Source: CALLPQ01 sp964392325
Lineage (GTDB): Bacteria; Pseudomonadota; Alphaproteobacteria; Caulobacterales; Parvularculaceae
Assembly (NCBI GenBank): GCA_964392325.1
Contig: CAYMPJ010000001.1
Coordinates: 62,001 to 126,000, forward strand
Direction: 5' to 3'
DNA: 64,000 nt
Shown here in pieces: positions 54,640-63,707 of the stretch. The notes below the pieces were generated by a model, which saw only the letters and a program-made list of their open reading frames with translations, had not been told where the DNA came from and searched no databases. The position numbers and the translations under genes are program-made. How positions within the stretch are numbered: the first letter of the stretch is position 1; each line of letters begins with the position of its first letter.

Positions 54640-56259
54640 ATGAAAATCAGACTAGTGGCCAGCCTTTTGAGTGTGGTTGTACTGTCGAGTTGTACAACCA
54701 GTGAAGAAGCGCAAATTGCTGAAGGTATAGCAGAGGAAAGCGATTCAATTATTGTTTCAGCTTCCAAGAGCGCACGCTCTTCGAGCGTCGCCCCTTCTAT
54801 TTATAGCTTCGCCCCCGCAGAACCAGCCAATACAGAGCGTTATGATAATGGCGATCCCAATCCGGTTAAACAAACAAGCCTTGACCCTGTTTCAACTTTC
54901 TCTGCCGATGTCGATACTGCGTCTTACTCGGTGATGCGCCGCTATGTACAAAAGAGTAATAGTTTTCCGCCGCCACAATCGGTTAGGGTTGAAGAGTTTT
55001 TAAATTACTTTGATTATCAGTACAAAGATGCTGAAACCATCGATGCACCCTTCAGTCCAACCGTTTGGGTAACTCCAACCCCGTGGAATGCTGATACAAA
55101 ATTAATGCATATTGGCGTTAAAGGGTATGATCAGAAACCTGCCGAACAACCAGCGGCCAATATTGTTTTGCTGATTGATGTTTCCGGCTCGATGCAATCG
55201 AGTGCAAAACTACCGCTGGTTAAAGACTCTTTCGAATTACTCATTAATAAAATGGACAAGGACGACACGATCGCGATGGTGGTTTATGCTGGCGCGGCCG
55301 GGGTTGTGCTCGAGCCTACAAAAGCATCCAAAAAAACCAAAATTCTCGAAGCGCTCAATAATCTCAAAGCTGGTGGTTCAACCGCTGGCGGCGCAGGGAT
55401 TTCGCTAGCGTATAAACTTGCAAAAGAAAATTTCTCGGAAGATAAAATCAACCGGATCATTCTGGCCTCGGACGGCGATTTCAATGTTGGCGTTGTTGAC
55501 GATGAAAGCCTTGAGGGGTTTGTGGCGCGCCAACGGGAATCCGGTATTTTTCTCACCATTCTTGGATTTGGTCAGGGTAATTACAATGATCGCCTCGCCC
55601 AAAAGCTCGCACAAGCGGGCAACGGTGTTGCCGCCTATATCGACAATCTGAATGAAGCGCGCAAAGTACTCGTCAATGAGCTTTCCTCCAGCCTGTTTCC
55701 GATTGCGAAAGATCTGAAATTTCAGGTGGAGTTTAACCCCGCCGTGGTCGCGGAATATCGCCTGATCGGTTATGAAACCCGCCTTCTCAATGAAGAAGAC
55801 TTTAATAATGATGCGGTCGACGCAGGCGATATTGGATCAGGCCATACAGTGACAGCTCTATATGAACTGGCTTTGGTTGGCTCAAAAGGCCTTTTGATTG
55901 ATGAACGTCGCTATGAAATAAATCCTAACATTGATGCTCTGCCCAAAGATGAATATGGCTTTGTGAAATTGCGTTATAAATTGCCCGATAAAGATGAGAG
56001 CAATTTAATCAGCCTGCCGGTAAAAGTAGCAGATAACTTTGACAGTTTGGAGAGTGCGCCCGTGGATGCGCGCTTTGCTGGCGCTGTTGCTGCATTTGGT
56101 CAAAAGCTGAGTAATGCAAAATTTGCAACCAATATGTCTTATGAAGACATTCTAGATCTTGCTTTAAAGAGCAAAGGCGATGATCCGTATGGGTATCGCG
56201 CAGAATTTACCCAATTGGTTCGCGCAGTTTCGCAAACTCCGGATAATATTGGAAATTAG
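54640..56259 (+). CDS. vWA-domain lipoprotein, YfbK family
   Basis: This is a 539-residue lipoprotein with a lipobox (VLSSC) and a Ser-rich linker. Order of parts: an N-terminal von Willebrand-associated region (DTASYSVMRRYVQKSNSFPP, VRVEEFLNYFDYQY), a central vWA domain with the metal site DVSGSMQSSAKLP and a DxD-like ASDGDFNVGV, and a C-terminal DUF3520-type domain. This architecture matches YfbK-like proteins, which are envelope proteins of unknown role. GGAGGAA precedes the ATG. It is followed by a strong inverted repeat. Confidence 0.9.
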   Translation: MKIRLVASLLSVVVLSSCTTSEEAQIAEGIAEESDSIIVSASKSARSSSVAPSIYSFAPAEPANTERYDNGDPNPVKQTSLDPVSTFSADVDTASYSVMRRYVQKSNSFPPPQSVRVEEFLNYFDYQYKDAETIDAPFSPTVWVTPTPWNADTKLMHIGVKGYDQKPAEQPAANIVLLIDVSGSMQSSAKLPLVKDSFELLINKMDKDDTIAMVVYAGAAGVVLEPTKASKKTKILEALNNLKAGGSTAGGAGISLAYKLAKENFSEDKINRIILASDGDFNVGVVDDESLEGFVARQRESGIFLTILGFGQGNYNDRLAQKLAQAGNGVAAYIDNLNEARKVLVNELSSSLFPIAKDLKFQVEFNPAVVAEYRLIGYETRLLNEEDFNNDAVDAGDIGSGHTVTALYELALVGSKGLLIDERRYEINPNIDALPKDEYGFVKLRYKLPDKDESNLISLPVKVADNFDSLESAPVDARFAGAVAAFGQKLSNAKFATNMSYEDILDLALKSKGDDPYGYRAEFTQLVRAVSQTPDNIGN

Positions 56260-56267
56260 CATTAAGA

Positions 56268-56303
56268 GCGCTTCTTTTTGCGGATCATCATAAAAAGAAG
56301 CGC
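56268..56303. terminator. bidirectional terminator-like inverted repeat
   Basis: GCGCTTCTTTTT (56268-56279) and AAAAAGAAGCGC (56292-56303) are perfectly complementary over 12 bp with a 12-nt loop. It lies between the convergent vWA and TSUP genes and can act on both strands. Confidence 0.7.
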
Positions 56304-56309
56304 ATTAAT

Positions 56310-57095
56310 CTAAATACCCCGCGCCGCTGCTAAAATTAAGTAAATTGCGATCAAGGTTAGGGTGACTTTAAAAATAGCTCTGAAGCGTTGCTCGGGTAGT
56401 TTCGTTAAAAACTTCAAACCTATTTTTGTGCCGATAAAACCAAAACCCAAAGCCGCGATCATGACCGGAAGCCACTGCGCATAGGAAAAGCCTAAAAAGC
56501 CAAAGGCAATAATTTTAAAACTATGCTGGATCACCATTGCGCCCCCATGGGTGGCTACAATGGTAAAGCGATCAAGGCCGGTGCGCCCTAACACGCTGGC
56601 GACAATTGGCCCGGTAGCGCCAAAAAACAAGGTGAGGAAAGCTCCGACCGCACCGGTGGTGAAAAAAGTTTTGGCACCGGGTTTGGGAATTTTTATTTTT
56701 GGCCCCCAAACAGATAAAAGAACAAAAATCGCAACGCCGATCTTTAAGGGGGCTTCAGCTATCTCGACGATAATTTGCGCACCAGAAACCGTCCCTAAAA
56801 GCCCCCCAAGGGCGATCCACAAAAGAATCGAGCGATCAACATGACGCCATTGCAAAATGGCGCGCCCTGCATTCGATCCAAGTTGTAAAACCCCGTGAAC
56901 AGGTATCGCCACGCTTACGGGAAAAAGCGTGGTCATAACCGCAAGTAAAATAAGCCCTCCGCCAATGCCAATGGCCGCGGTTAAAGCAGATGTAAATCCG
57001 GCAACGCCGATCAAGATCAAGGCTTGAAACAGTGCCACGTCATCTGGAAGCAGCTCGATCAACCATTCCATAATGATTGGTTTAATGATCATCAA
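56310..57095 (-). CDS. TSUP-family (TauE/SafE) membrane permease
   Basis: This is a membrane protein of about 261 residues with seven to eight hydrophobic helices in two similar halves, each opening with a Gly-rich segment (AAIGIGGGLILLAVM and FFGATGPIVASVLG). This is the TSUP (formerly DUF81) pattern. Such proteins export or import sulfite, sulfonates, thiosulfate or related anions. The ATG at 57071 (MEWLIELLPDD) could be the true start. A sulfur role would fit the DMSP genes elsewhere but is not shown by linkage. Confidence 0.9.
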   Translation of the reverse strand: MMIIKPIIMEWLIELLPDDVALFQALILIGVAGFTSALTAAIGIGGGLILLAVMTTLFPVSVAIPVHGVLQLGSNAGRAILQWRHVDRSILLWIALGGLLGTVSGAQIIVEIAEAPLKIGVAIFVLLSVWGPKIKIPKPGAKTFFTTGAVGAFLTLFFGATGPIVASVLGRTGLDRFTIVATHGGAMVIQHSFKIIAFGFLGFSYAQWLPVMIAALGFGFIGTKIGLKFLTKLPEQRFRAIFKVTLTLIAIYLILAAARGI

Positions 57096-57239
57096 TCAAA
57101 TGGGCAAGGCCAATGGCCCGGCTCCGTTAGATGGGGGTAAACTCTTACAAAGAAAGTATGATATAATTTCAAGGAAAACCGGTTTTGCAAAAAGACGAGA
57201 TTTAAAACCGGCCTTTGGGTATCAAGGAAGTGGGAGTGT

Positions 57240-57692
57240 ATGGAAAAACAAGAAACATTATATGCACAATGCCATTGCGCAAAGGTGGGTATAAAACTCA
57301 CCCATCGGCCCGAATACATCAATGATTGTAATTGTTCATTATGTAGAAAAAGCGGCGGGCTATGGGGATATTTCAGCTGCGCCGATGTTACTGTTACCGG
57401 GGAAACGCAACCCTATAGCCGAAAAGATCGAGATGAACCTGCGGTACAAATTCATTTTTGCAAATTATGCAGTTCGACCACCCATTGGACCTTAACCCCC
57501 GCTTTTTTAAAAACCCACCCCGATGCCGATCGAATGGGGGTAAATATGCGATTATTCGAGCAAGACACGCTTCGGGGCATTGAGCTTCGCTTTCCTGATG
57601 GAAAAAACTGGAGCGGCGAAGGGGATTATCGCTACCGCAAAGCCCCCCTGATATTTGGTGATGATGAGGGATCGTTATTCTCGCCGGAATAA
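57240..57692 (+). CDS. GFA family (CENP-V/formaldehyde-activating-like) zinc protein
   Basis: This is a 150-residue protein of the GFA/CENP-V fold. The zinc ligands are Cys pairs in AQCHCAKVG, CNCSLCRKSGG and FCKLCSS. These proteins were named after glutathione-dependent formaldehyde-activating enzyme, but most members have no proven activity. There is no operon partner; the start is ATG 57240, just after GTGGGAGTGT. Confidence 0.88.
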   Translation: MEKQETLYAQCHCAKVGIKLTHRPEYINDCNCSLCRKSGGLWGYFSCADVTVTGETQPYSRKDRDEPAVQIHFCKLCSSTTHWTLTPAFLKTHPDADRMGVNMRLFEQDTLRGIELRFPDGKNWSGEGDYRYRKAPLIFGDDEGSLFSPE

Positions 57693-57822
57693 GCGCGTTC
57701 GCCGCAAAGCGCCTGATTTGCGTCTTGCATCCCTATGGCCAATTGGTTAGCACAAACATGGCCCCCTGAGCGGGCCATTTTGATAAATTATCAACGGACA
57801 CGCACCCAACGGACACACACTC

Positions 57823-59208
57823 ATGGATTTAACCCTGCACAACAGCATGACGAAAACCAAGCAGGTTTTTACCCCCGCCGATGCCAAGCGGGTGACCATG
57901 TATATGTGCGGGCCAACAGTTTATAACCATGCCCATATCGGTAATTTTCGGGCCGCGGTCGCCTTCGATATGGTCTACCGCGTCTTGCGCCATAAATATG
58001 GTGCAGACAAAATTGTCTACGCCCGAAATTTTACAGATATTGAAGATAAAATTATCGTAGCGGCGAAAGCCATCAATCAACCCATCGAGGCGATCACCAC
58101 CAAATATGCGGAAATTTACCGCGCCGAGAGTAAGGCTTTAAATATTCTAAAGCCCGATATCGAGCCGCTCGCAACCGCGCATGTCACCCAGATGATTACC
58201 ATCATCGACCAATTGCTTGATACAGGGATTGCCTATAGCGAACAAGACCATATTCTTTTTGATATTACACAGTATAAAGAATATGGCGCTCTATCAAATT
58301 TAAAAATGGATGACATGATTGCAGGCGCAAGAGTGGAAGTTGCGCCCTATAAACGAAATCCGGCTGACTTTGTTTTGTGGAAACCCTCCAAAGAAGATGA
58401 ACCGGGTTGGGAAACGCCGAGCGCATGGGGGCTTTCCGGGTCGGGCCGCCCCGGTTGGCATCTGGAATGCTCTGCCATGATCAAGGAAAATCTGGGTACA
58501 ACAATTGATCTCCATTGCGGCGGTCAGGATTTACGTTTTCCCCATCATGAAAATGAAATTGCACAATCGGTTTGCGCTCACAATGCACCATTGGCTAATT
58601 TCTGGTTGCATAACGGGTTTTTGCAAATGGGTAAGGATAAAATGTCCAAATCCGTTGGCAATGTCGCCTTATTGTGTGACTTGCTCGGTGACTGGCAGGG
58701 GGAAGTTTTGCGCTGGGCCTTGATATCAGCCCATTATCGCCAGCCCCTTGAATGGAGCGAGGATTTGCTGGTGCAATCGAAAAAACAGCTTGACCGGTTT
58801 TATCGTCTGTTTGCAGAGCATAATATTACCGATAGCACCAAAGTAGACACGGCCACTATTCATTCACTCTATGATGATATCAATACGCCCGGTGCAATCG
58901 CCAGCCTTCATGCCTTGCGCGATAAAGCGAGCAATGAAACCGACACAGAAAAAACCGGAACTTTGCAGACATTATTAGCCTCCGGGCGATTGATGGGACT
59001 TTTCGAGCAAGACCCAGGCCGTTGGTTTCAAGGCGAGAGTCATGACACCAGCGAGAGCGCGAGCGATATTGATGCGTTGGTCGAAGCGCGAACAAATGCA
59101 AAAAAATCTCGCGACTTTGCCCGGGCCGATGCTATTCGTGATGAGTTACTTGCCAAGGGAATTGTTTTGGAAGATGGACCCGATGGCACAAGCTGGCGAC
59201 GGGAATAA
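57823..59208 (+). CDS. cysS: cysteinyl-tRNA synthetase
   Basis: CysS charges tRNA-Cys. The 461-residue class I synthetase shows the zinc site Cys in MYMCGPTVYN, the HIGH motif as HIGN, the second zinc region (ECSAMI, LHCGGQDLRFPHHENEIAQS) and KMSKSVGN. The length is typical. The weak ribosome-binding region leaves the ATG at 57823 as the only fitting start. Its stop is 2 nt before the next ATG, so the SDR gene is probably co-transcribed. Confidence 0.97.
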   Translation: MDLTLHNSMTKTKQVFTPADAKRVTMYMCGPTVYNHAHIGNFRAAVAFDMVYRVLRHKYGADKIVYARNFTDIEDKIIVAAKAINQPIEAITTKYAEIYRAESKALNILKPDIEPLATAHVTQMITIIDQLLDTGIAYSEQDHILFDITQYKEYGALSNLKMDDMIAGARVEVAPYKRNPADFVLWKPSKEDEPGWETPSAWGLSGSGRPGWHLECSAMIKENLGTTIDLHCGGQDLRFPHHENEIAQSVCAHNAPLANFWLHNGFLQMGKDKMSKSVGNVALLCDLLGDWQGEVLRWALISAHYRQPLEWSEDLLVQSKKQLDRFYRLFAEHNITDSTKVDTATIHSLYDDINTPGAIASLHALRDKASNETDTEKTGTLQTLLASGRLMGLFEQDPGRWFQGESHDTSESASDIDALVEARTNAKKSRDFARADAIRDELLAKGIVLEDGPDGTSWRRE

Positions 59209-59210
59209 AC

Positions 59211-59975
59211 ATGGACCTTCAATTAAACGGTAAAAACGCAATCATTGGCGCTTCTAGCGAGGGACTTGGGAAAGCTTGCGCGTTGGAACTTGCCCGTGAG
59301 GGATGCAATCTTGTCATTTGTGGACGCCGCGAAGAGGTGTTGCACGCAGCGGCAAAAGAAGTTGAAGCAGCAGGACCGGGCAAGCTCATTACGGTTCTTG
59401 CCGACCTTGCCACAATGGAGGGGCAAAACGCCGTTTTGAGCGCTGCCCATGATAATCTTGGTACAGTTGATATATTGATCACCAATACCGGGGGACCGCC
59501 GCCGGGCCTTTTTGAAAGCCATGACCCGTCGGCCTGGGATAGCGCTTATCAATTATTACTCGCAAGTGCCGTTACGATGATCAATGGTGTTTTGCCAGGA
59601 ATGAAAGACCAGAATTGGGGCCGGATCATTGCCATAACATCAATGGCCGTCAAACAACCTGCAAATATGTTGATCCTCTCCAATACTATGCGCGCAGGGG
59701 TGACGGGATTGTGCCGAAGTCTTGCCAATGAATTGGGCCCGCACAATATCACCGTCAACAGTGTGCTGCCCGGTTTCACCCGCACGCAACGCTTAATCAG
59801 CCTGTTTCCCGGTGATGAAAAGTTTTCTGCGGTTTCAGACCAAATACCAATGGGCCGTGTTGGCGAACCGGAGGAATTTGCAGCGATGGTTGCCTTTCTC
59901 GCCAGCCAGCGCGCAAGCTATATCACCGGCACCAGTATTCCGGTTGATGGCGGCGCCATTAAAAGCCTTTTATAA
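59211..59975 (+). CDS. SDR-family protein lacking the catalytic Tyr-Lys pair
   Basis: This is a 254-residue short-chain dehydrogenase/reductase-like protein. The cofactor motif GASSEGLG (13-20) and the C-terminal YITGTSIPVDGG are normal. The catalytic Ser is present (S144, in ITSMAV), but the Tyr and Lys expected at 157 and 161 are Ser and Arg (LSNTMRAGVTG). A subgroup of beta-ketoacyl reductase-like proteins shares this change. It may still bind NAD(P) without the usual chemistry. It is coupled to cysS and overlaps the convergent gluQ by 6 bp. Confidence 0.9.
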   Translation: MDLQLNGKNAIIGASSEGLGKACALELAREGCNLVICGRREEVLHAAAKEVEAAGPGKLITVLADLATMEGQNAVLSAAHDNLGTVDILITNTGGPPPGLFESHDPSAWDSAYQLLLASAVTMINGVLPGMKDQNWGRIIAITSMAVKQPANMLILSNTMRAGVTGLCRSLANELGPHNITVNSVLPGFTRTQRLISLFPGDEKFSAVSDQIPMGRVGEPEEFAAMVAFLASQRASYITGTSIPVDGGAIKSLL

Positions 59976-60851
59976 ATAAGATTTCATCAGCTCCCGGACA
60001 TTATCAGCTATCATGCCTTCTTCGCGCATAGCCGCCAATGTTTTTGCCTGATCTCTTTTGGCAAAACGTTTGCCTGCATCATCTGTTAAAAGGGGGTGAT
60101 GACGGTAGATCGGGGTATTTAAGCCAAGCAGGTTTTGCAGCAATACATGCAAATGGGTGACGGCAAATAAATCTGTCCCGCGAATAATATGTGTTATCCC
60201 TTGCAAACCATCATCATGGACGCACGCCATATGATAGCTGGTGCCGGTATCTTTGCGCGCGAGAATAGCATCTCCAAAAATTTCCGGCGTGGCTTTAATG
60301 CGCCCTTTCTCGCCATTTGGCCCAGCACCCTCCTCAAAAAAAGAAAGTTTTTCCCAATCATCGTTTAAACTGTCCTTGCATGCTTTCATATTTAAACGCC
60401 ATGCATAGGGTTTGTTTTGCTCAAGTAAGCCCGCCTCTTCTCTCGCATCCAGAGGCGCTCCAAAAAATGGTTTTTCTCCATAAAGCTCGCCGGCACCGGC
60501 ATCATGTGGGGCAAGCGCAATCTGGTCGGTGATCTCACGGCGGGTTTTAAAACACCGATAGACCAGATCGCGATCCTGCAAAATTTTGAGCGCCTCCCCA
60601 TAGGCGTTCAAATGCTGCGATTGACGGCGCACAGGGCTAGGCCAATTGTACCCCAGCCAGAACAAATCCTTCAAAATCATTTCTTCAAATTCAGGTTTGC
60701 ACCGCGTTTGATCCGTATCTTCGATCCGCAAAAGACATTCGCCCCCCGCCTCGCGCGCAGCTGAAAATGCGCAATAGGCTGAATAAGCATGACCAATATG
60801 CAAATGGCCCGTCGGCGAGGGAGCAAAGCGGGTCAGGAAAGAAGAAGTCAT
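59970..60851 (-). CDS. gluQ: glutamyl-Q tRNA(Asp) synthetase
   Basis: GluQ attaches glutamate to queuosine at the anticodon of tRNA-Asp. The 293-residue protein is a truncated GluRS: FAPSPTGHLHIGH (class I HIGH site), LRIEDTDQTR and KRFAKRDQAK (KMSKS equivalent), but no anticodon-binding domain. Many GluQ proteins hold zinc with several Cys after the catalytic start; here only one Cys (VYRCFK) is seen in that place, so zinc may be absent. It overlaps the SDR end. Confidence 0.93.
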   Translation of the reverse strand: MTSSFLTRFAPSPTGHLHIGHAYSAYCAFSAAREAGGECLLRIEDTDQTRCKPEFEEMILKDLFWLGYNWPSPVRRQSQHLNAYGEALKILQDRDLVYRCFKTRREITDQIALAPHDAGAGELYGEKPFFGAPLDAREEAGLLEQNKPYAWRLNMKACKDSLNDDWEKLSFFEEGAGPNGEKGRIKATPEIFGDAILARKDTGTSYHMACVHDDGLQGITHIIRGTDLFAVTHLHVLLQNLLGLNTPIYRHHPLLTDDAGKRFAKRDQAKTLAAMREEGMIADNVRELMKSYL

Positions 60852-60986
60852 CGCGCTATCTTATGGGGGATCGCCAGTGCAGGAAAGTCATCTTTGATCA
60901 CGGTTCAAATAGGACTAATGACTGACACTATAATTTCTGGCATAATAGGACTTCAAGTTTTGTTGGGCGTCAAATTAAGGGGCTAT

Positions 60987-62585
60987 ATGATGTCGGAGAG
61001 TCACGCTTTACGCAGCGATCATTCCTATGATGTCGTTATCATCGGGTCAGGTGCAGGAGGGGCAACGATTGCGCAATCTCTGGCGGCGACAGGTAAATCT
61101 GTTCTCATTCTTGAACGCGGCGAACATTTGCCCCAGGAAGAAGATAATTGGAACCCACGCGCGGTATTTATTGATCGCAAATATGCCAGCGGCGAGCGAT
61201 GGAAAGATCGGGACGGTAAAACCATAAAACCGGCAATCCATTATTGGGTCGGGGGCAATACCTCCTTTTACGGCGCGGCTTTGTTCCGGTTTCGAAAGCG
61301 CGATTTTGAAGAAACCAAACATTATGACGGCGTTTCTCCGGCTTGGCCGATATCCTATGATGATTTAGCCCCCTATTATACGCGCGCTGAAAAAGCCTGG
61401 AAGGTCCACGGGTCACGCAAAAACCCTGAAAGCCTGGACCCGACGGATGATCTGGATGCGCCGGAATATGCCTATCCTCCAATCGAGCACGATCCGGAAG
61501 TTTTGACCCTTAAAAACCGGCTGCGCAAGAGCGGCTGGAATGCATTTGATTTGCCCCTTGGTATAGACCGCGATGATACCCAGCCATGGAAGGGTAAATG
61601 TATTCGCTGCGATACATGCGGCGGGTTTCCTTGCCGCGTTCTTGGCAAATCCGATGCCCGTCAGGTGATCCATTCCCTTAGCGACAATCAAAATATCACC
61701 CTCGCCAGCGGCATGCTTGTAACCCGTCTTGAGACAAGCCCTGACGGTAAAACCATAACGCAAGTGGTTTGCGAGAGCAGCGAAGGCGAGCACCGCTTTA
61801 AGGGGGATATTGTCGTACTTGCCGCAGGGGCGATTAATTCTGCAGCGCTTCTTTTAAAATCGGCGAACGGCGCCCATGAAAACGGACTCGCCAATGGCTC
61901 CGATCAGGTGGGGCGTAATTACATGTTCCATACATCCTCTGCCGTTGTTTCATTGACACGCCACCGGGTGAATGCGGTCTTCCCGAAAACTTTTGCGATC
62001 AATGATTTTTACTGGAACGACCCTGAGGGTGGTTTTGATTATCCCATGGGCCATATTCAATTGCTCGAACATATGAACGGCGATGTTATTCAAGGTCAGG
62101 CCCAAGAGCGTATACCCGAATGGCTGGTGCCCAATTTTATGGCAGATGCAATTGCCAGTCGCCTGCTGGCATTTTTGGTAATGTCGGAAGATTTACCCGA
62201 ACAACGAAACCGGGTGCGCCTCGATAAAAACGGGGAAATTGTTATCGACTATTGGGCCAATAATCTTGTGGGCCATGAACGTCTGGTTAAAAAATTTGAA
62301 AAGAAACTCTCCAAGCTGGGGCGCTTGCGAAAATGTTACCGGGATCATCGTTTTCAAATCGATGAACTCTTACCCCTTTACGGGACTGCCCACCAATGTG
62401 GAACAGTGCGCATGGGCAATGATCCAAAATCATCTGTCGTCAATGCCCAATGCAAGGCTCATGAGGTGGATAATCTCTATATCGCGGATTCCGGGGTATT
62501 TGTGACATCGGCGGCGGTAAACCCGGCGCTTACCGTTGTTGCCAATGCGATGCGCGTTGGCGAGCATATAGTCGGACAGTTATAA
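60987..62585 (+). CDS. GMC-family FAD oxidoreductase
   Basis: This is a 532-residue glucose-methanol-choline type oxidoreductase. The FAD motif VVIIGSGAGGATIAQSLA lies at about 13-30, and LERGEHLP continues it. The C-terminal HQCGTVRMG and the final SAAVNPALTVVANAMR carry the active-site His and the FAD-binding end. AAGGGG upstream favours ATG 60987 or 60990; a much longer frame begins inside gluQ. The substrate (an alcohol or sugar) is unknown; choline oxidation to betaine is possible but is not specifically indicated. Confidence 0.9.
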   Translation: MMSESHALRSDHSYDVVIIGSGAGGATIAQSLAATGKSVLILERGEHLPQEEDNWNPRAVFIDRKYASGERWKDRDGKTIKPAIHYWVGGNTSFYGAALFRFRKRDFEETKHYDGVSPAWPISYDDLAPYYTRAEKAWKVHGSRKNPESLDPTDDLDAPEYAYPPIEHDPEVLTLKNRLRKSGWNAFDLPLGIDRDDTQPWKGKCIRCDTCGGFPCRVLGKSDARQVIHSLSDNQNITLASGMLVTRLETSPDGKTITQVVCESSEGEHRFKGDIVVLAAGAINSAALLLKSANGAHENGLANGSDQVGRNYMFHTSSAVVSLTRHRVNAVFPKTFAINDFYWNDPEGGFDYPMGHIQLLEHMNGDVIQGQAQERIPEWLVPNFMADAIASRLLAFLVMSEDLPEQRNRVRLDKNGEIVIDYWANNLVGHERLVKKFEKKLSKLGRLRKCYRDHRFQIDELLPLYGTAHQCGTVRMGNDPKSSVVNAQCKAHEVDNLYIADSGVFVTSAAVNPALTVVANAMRVGEHIVGQL

Positions 62586-62663
62586 GAACGCCCCCTCAAT
62601 TCCCCCCTAAAAAGGACTGTTTTGGTTAAATTCCCGAAATAGGCGCAAAATGTGCGTTTTTCC

Positions 62664-62692
62664 TTGACGGCGCACTGGTTGCACTTTATAAG
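62664..62692 (+). promoter_or_regulatory. consensus sigma-70 promoter for a small protein gene
   Basis: TTGACG (62664-62669) and TATAAG (62687-62692) are separated by exactly 17 nt. This is the best promoter match seen in the window, and it lies about 100 nt before the 60-codon gene. Confidence 0.7.
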
Positions 62693-62794
62693 TAATATGA
62701 CAGATTAATGACAGAATATTATCACTTTTATTACACTCTGGTTGCCTGATCGCCCGGCACCCCATAGTTGAGCGTAAATATCGAGGAATTTATA

Positions 62795-62974
62795 ATGATT
62801 GAAAATAATCAGCCCATTCGCCGCCCTGTGCTCTACATTTTTGCTGCAGCCTTAGCGATTGCCGTGGTGGTCCCGCTCGCTATTTCATCAGGTCAGACAC
62901 AAACCGCTGGCATATTTGATGAATGTTATGAGGTTTCCTGCGATAGCCCTGTTTTACTGGCCGATGCCGGGGAA
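62795..62974 (+). CDS. 60-residue hypothetical membrane or exported peptide
   Basis: This small protein has an N-terminal hydrophobic helix (PVLYIFAAALAIAVVVPLAI) and a short tail with two Cys spaced five apart (DECYEVSCDS). GAGGAA lies 6 nt before the ATG, a near-consensus promoter is upstream, and a terminator-like hairpin follows at once. These signals make it a real gene although the sequence has no known family. The tail is probably periplasmic, where its Cys pair could form a disulfide. Confidence 0.7.
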
Positions 62975-62975
62975 T

Positions 62976-62996
62976 AGGGGCTTTTCGACCCCTTTT
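62976..62996 (+). terminator. terminator after the small protein gene
   Basis: AGGGG (62976-62980) pairs with CCCCT (62989-62993) around an 8-nt loop, followed by TTTT. The stem is short but GC-rich, and it begins at the stop codon of the 60-codon gene. Confidence 0.5.
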
Positions 62997-63113
62997 CCGT
63001 TTTATGAAATGTAATTTTCGACAGTCCGTGACCCGCAGCCCCCGCTGTCATGCTGGCAGAGCGCCAAGACCCATCAGCGACTTCACACTGACCGATATCA
63101 ATATTGATTGCGC

Positions 63114-63134
63114 TGAAGGCTTTTTAAGCCTTCA
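63114..63134. other. 9-bp hairpin downstream of trxA
   Basis: TGAAGGCTT (63114-63122) and AAGCCTTCA (63126-63134) pair perfectly around a 3-nt loop, about 45 nt after the trxA stop. There is no T run on either side, so it is a processing or weak termination signal at most. The rest of 62997-63178 shows nothing codable. Confidence 0.4.
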
Positions 63135-63178
63135 AACCAAACGCCCTTAACCAGGCGTGATGCGTAAAGATTTATGCG

Positions 63179-63526
63179 TTAAGCTGTGGTTGTTTTATTG
63201 CTTTCAGCAATCACATCGGCAATCCATGAGTCGAGCGCTGATTTTGGCGCCGCGCCAACTTTGGTTGCAACCAGTTCACCATCATTGAAGATCATCAATG
63301 TCGGAATACCGCGCACACCAAAACGACCGGGTGTTTCAGGGTTTTCATCAATATTGATTTTGGTGATCACGATTTCGTCGGCTCTGGCATCGGCAATATC
63401 TTCCAGCGCAGGGCCAATCTGGCGGCAGGGTCCGCACCATTCAGCCCAGAAATCCACTAAAATTGGTCCGTTCGCTTCAAGAACATCTTTTGCAAATGAA
63501 GCGTCAGTAATGGCTTTGGTACCCAT
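63179..63526 (-). CDS. trxA: thioredoxin
   Basis: This 115-residue cytoplasmic thioredoxin reduces disulfides in target proteins. It has the active site WAEWCGPCRQI, the cis-Pro region GVRGIPTLMIF and the usual length. AAGGA stands upstream of the ATG. It follows addA on the same strand, as is common in Alphaproteobacteria. Confidence 0.97.
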   Translation of the reverse strand: MGTKAITDASFAKDVLEANGPILVDFWAEWCGPCRQIGPALEDIADARADEIVITKINIDENPETPGRFGVRGIPTLMIFNDGELVATKVGAAPKSALDSWIADVIAESNKTTTA

Positions 63527-63707
63527 GTCATCATCCTTTTAATTTAAGGGGTCCCCACATAGCGGGAGTCATTTTCTGTCCTTAAGATAGGGACATTTTT
63601 GTCCCGATCAAGAGTTTTGCTCCGCCCATGGAAAAACAAGGCTGATTATCCTAATCTATTGTTTTTAAATAGTTTATTTTGATAATAGTATAAAATTCTG
63701 ACGCGCA

